DNA of 64,000 nucleotides from positions 620,001 to 684,000 of the forward strand of contig NZ_OCSR01000002.1 of the NCBI RefSeq assembly GCF_900230185.1, read 5' to 3'. The translations under genes were made by a program, and so were the position numbers. The stretch comes from Burkholderia sp. OK233. Its GTDB lineage: Bacteria > Pseudomonadota > Gammaproteobacteria > Burkholderiales > Burkholderiaceae. How positions within the stretch are numbered: the first letter of the stretch is position 1; each line of letters starts with the position of its first letter. Below the pieces are notes generated by a model. That model worked only from the letters and a program-made list of their open reading frames with translations, had not been told where the DNA came from and ran no database searches. Positions 62,396-64,000 of this stretch are shown one piece after another.

Positions 62396-62716
62396 ATGAC
62401 GGCCACAACGCAATTCGATCAGGTTTCCGTTATCAAACGTGCCAACGTCTACTTCGACGGCAAGTGTGTCTCGCACACCGTTCTCTTCGCCGACGGCACG
62501 CGCAAGACGCTCGGCGTGATCCTGCCCGTCGCGCTCAACTTCGGCACCGACGCGCCGGAACTCATGGAAGTGCAAGCCGGCCAATGCCGCATCCGCCTCG
62601 AAGGCAGCGACGAGTGGAAGACGTATGGCGCGGGCGAGTCGTTCTCGGTGCCCGGCAAGAGTCGCTTCGATATCGACGTGACCGAAACGCTCGATTACAT
62701 CTGCAGCTACCTGTAA
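62396..62716 (+). CDS. ppnP: Pyrimidine/purine nucleoside phosphorylase
   Basis: The 106-residue protein matches PpnP (formerly YaiE, DUF1255) at full length: VSVIKRANVYFDGKCVSHTV, then TLGVILPVALNFGTDAPELM and ESFSVPGKSRFDIDVTE. This cupin-fold enzyme phosphorolyses a wide range of nucleosides in salvage. AAAGGAAG precedes the ATG at 62396; an upstream in-frame ATG at 62276 is not family-like. Confidence 0.93.
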   Translation: MTATTQFDQVSVIKRANVYFDGKCVSHTVLFADGTRKTLGVILPVALNFGTDAPELMEVQAGQCRIRLEGSDEWKTYGAGESFSVPGKSRFDIDVTETLDYICSYL

Positions 62717-62724
62717 AGAAGGAC

Positions 62725-62751
62725 GGGTGCCGGGTCATTCCCCCGGCACCC
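62725..62751 (+). terminator. Probable terminator after ppnP
   Basis: GGGTGCCGGG and CCCGGCACCC form a perfect ten-pair stem nine bases after the ppnP stop. A T-rich stretch follows only about 17 bases later. Confidence 0.6.
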
Positions 62752-62841
62752 TCACCCACCTTGCTGACTTTTTCTTTATGTTTTCCGTGACGCCCGTCCC
62801 TTAAGAGTGGCTGTCTGCGAAAACCACCACACGGTTCACGC

Positions 62842-64000
62842 CTAGGTTCCCGCGTTAGTCAAGATTGCAAGGCTTGGGCAATAGTGTGTTGCGCTCAAGT
62901 ACGGCGCTTGCTGTGAACGAGCTCCAGCAGCACTAGACGTGGGCGGATCGATAAAAACTGATGCATTGTTCGATCCCGCGGGAGCGGTGAGGGTCATCGT
63001 CACTTTCCACCAGTTACCCGATTTCACTGCGCTCAGCGAGGTTGCCTGTCCAGCGCCCCATGTTCCGCGCACTACAGCACCCGTATTCGTATTGAGGACC
63101 CAGCCAAATTCGGTGCCGCTCGGGTCATCGGTCTGGATTGATCCGCCAGGAAAGACCGTCGCGTTGGTGGTGGCGAGAACATAGTCAGTGAAGCTATACG
63201 ACTGGCCGCCCTGAACCCTGATGATTTCGCGGACATTCGAGACTGACGAGCCGTTCGTGCTGGTAACCATTGCCGCCCCCTTGTTCACACCGGAGACATC
63301 GGTCGCAGGCACTGCGGTACCTCCATTTTGTTGCGACCATGCATGCGGTGTGGCGAGATTCAGCGGCGAGTTGATCAGATTGTTTGCATAGCAGGCAGCC
63401 ACTGCCTTGTCAGCGGGCGGTCCGTAAAAGCTTGCGATGCTCGCCTGGATCGCGCTATCCGTCGTGTCGGATGTCGCCTTGGTGATCACCGCGCCTTCGA
63501 AGAACTGGATGGGAGCAGCGCTACCGTCGCCGCCTTCGCCAAGCGAAAGACCACCCTGCCATTGCCCATTAAATGCGTGACCCGCGTCGTTGCCAAAGTT
63601 CAAGGCTTCTGGGGGTGCCTGGTCATAGAGTGCGGTGAGTACACTCTGCGAGGCAGAACCGCCTTTGACCACGAAGATATTCGACGCGGTCACCGGTGAG
63701 TACTTGGAGAGCACCGTGACGAACTTTTCTTTTGGAGGCTGCTGCGGGCCGTAGAGATAAACGCCGGCCTCCGCGTCGACGCCCGGCCAGTTAATATCGA
63801 GTGCGTTGCATACGGGGTCTTTTACGTTCGGTGCCTGGTTCGAGTCGCCGTCACAATAGCCAAAAACTGCTGCGTTGCCGTTCGAGAACGCCAGCGCGAA
63901 CATCTCGCCTTCTACTTCTCCATGCGCATAAGTGCCGGGGTTAGCACTGCTTTCCATATTTCCATAAGTTCCGCAGCACGTGGAGGACTGGCTATAGTGC
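62842..64000 (-). CDS. GH54-like alpha-L-arabinofuranosidase with C-terminal accessory domain (5' end beyond window)
   Basis: Read from the minus strand, the window holds the last 385 or so codons. The first about 230 residues resemble the catalytic domain of glycoside hydrolase family 54: vicinal cysteines in STCCGTYGNMESS, then GVYLYG in place of the family's substrate strand, and GLSLGEGGDGSAAPIQFFEGA, which matches the LGIGGD...FYEG segment carrying the catalytic Asp. The last about 150 residues are a separate Thr/Ser-rich beta domain (NVREIIRVQGGQSYSFTDYV onwards), probably carbohydrate-binding. GH54 enzymes cut arabinose from plant arabinoxylan and arabinan. GH54 is chiefly fungal, so a bacterial member is of interest. 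The start and signal peptide lie beyond the right edge. Confidence 0.75.
   Translation of the reverse strand, partial: HYSQSSTCCGTYGNMESSANPGTYAHGEVEGEMFALAFSNGNAAVFGYCDGDSNQAPNVKDPVCNALDINWPGVDAEAGVYLYGPQQPPKEKFVTVLSKYSPVTASNIFVVKGGSASQSVLTALYDQAPPEALNFGNDAGHAFNGQWQGGLSLGEGGDGSAAPIQFFEGAVITKATSDTTDSAIQASIASFYGPPADKAVAACYANNLINSPLNLATPHAWSQQNGGTAVPATDVSGVNKGAAMVTSTNGSSVSNVREIIRVQGGQSYSFTDYVLATTNATVFPGGSIQTDDPSGTEFGWVLNTNTGAVVRGTWGAGQATSLSAVKSGNWWKVTMTLTAPAGSNNASVFIDPPTSSAAGARSQQAPYLSATHYCPSLAILTNAGT

Overview
The window looks like a stretch of an accessory chromosome or megaplasmid of a high-GC betaproteobacterium of the Burkholderiaceae, most likely Paraburkholderia or a close relative. The grounds are a DUF4148 exported protein, a BoxR-type XRE/shikimate-kinase regulator, the dense packing of small catabolic operons each with its own LysR, AraC, XRE or MarR regulator, and codon use rich in G and C. 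No rRNA, tRNA, CRISPR array, insertion sequence or prophage was seen.

Layout. 1-5006: a D-amino acid/basic amino acid locus (aminotransferase, DadA-like FAD dehydrogenase and periplasmic binding protein on the minus strand; divergent ornithine cyclodeaminase-family gene and YheO/DauR-type regulator). 5277-6680: membrane diguanylate cyclase. 6764-12670: BoxR-type regulator divergent from an acyl-CoA cluster (crotonase, carnitine dehydrogenase-like enzyme, a beta-keto acid cleavage enzyme broken by a nonsense codon, a scrap of a hotdog thioesterase, feruloyl-CoA synthetase-like ligase). 13314-22260: one long minus-strand amide operon with a complete regulatory circuit: promoter, tandem RNA hairpins, terminator, nitrilase-superfamily hydrolase, high-affinity ABC importer (with LivM and LivG fused), amidase-signature amidase, AmiC-like sensor and ANTAR protein AmiR. 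22301-29382: redox and detoxification genes. 29543-36791: LysR genes, L-fuconate dehydratase and a ribose-type sugar importer. 37015-40277: DsbA-like protein, cupin, class C beta-lactamase, DUF1993. 40491-43956: putrescine utilisation (PuuB, PuuR, PuuA). 43965-47194: methyltransferase, acetyltransferase, SDR, AraC regulator. 47212-50826: M24 peptidase-like protein, an epoxide hydrolase/SDR fusion and a di-metal ferritin-like hydrolase in one operon.

51117-57532 is a stress and ion-transport island: UspA, an ECF sigma factor with cupredoxin and DUF4142, MarR plus ClC chloride channel, and an HPP-CBS membrane protein. Three near-identical 17-bp palindromes precede uspA, marR-clc and the HPP gene, so MarR probably governs a local three-unit regulon. 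A scrap duplicating the 3' end of the ClC gene lies just after uspA. 57620-64000 holds an SDR with a divergent MmyB-type XRE regulator, a glycine-rich repeat secreted protein, a possible 2OG-Fe(II) oxygenase, nucleoside phosphorylase PpnP and the 3' part of a GH54-like arabinofuranosidase gene that runs off the right edge.

The observations most worth checking are the ANTAR antitermination leader at 22104-22260, the three MarR-type sites, the hydrolase-SDR-diiron operon behind an orphan TetR-like palindrome, and the decaying CoA cluster with a stop codon at a conserved metal-ligand position. All functional statements come from reading motifs by eye; no database search was possible.
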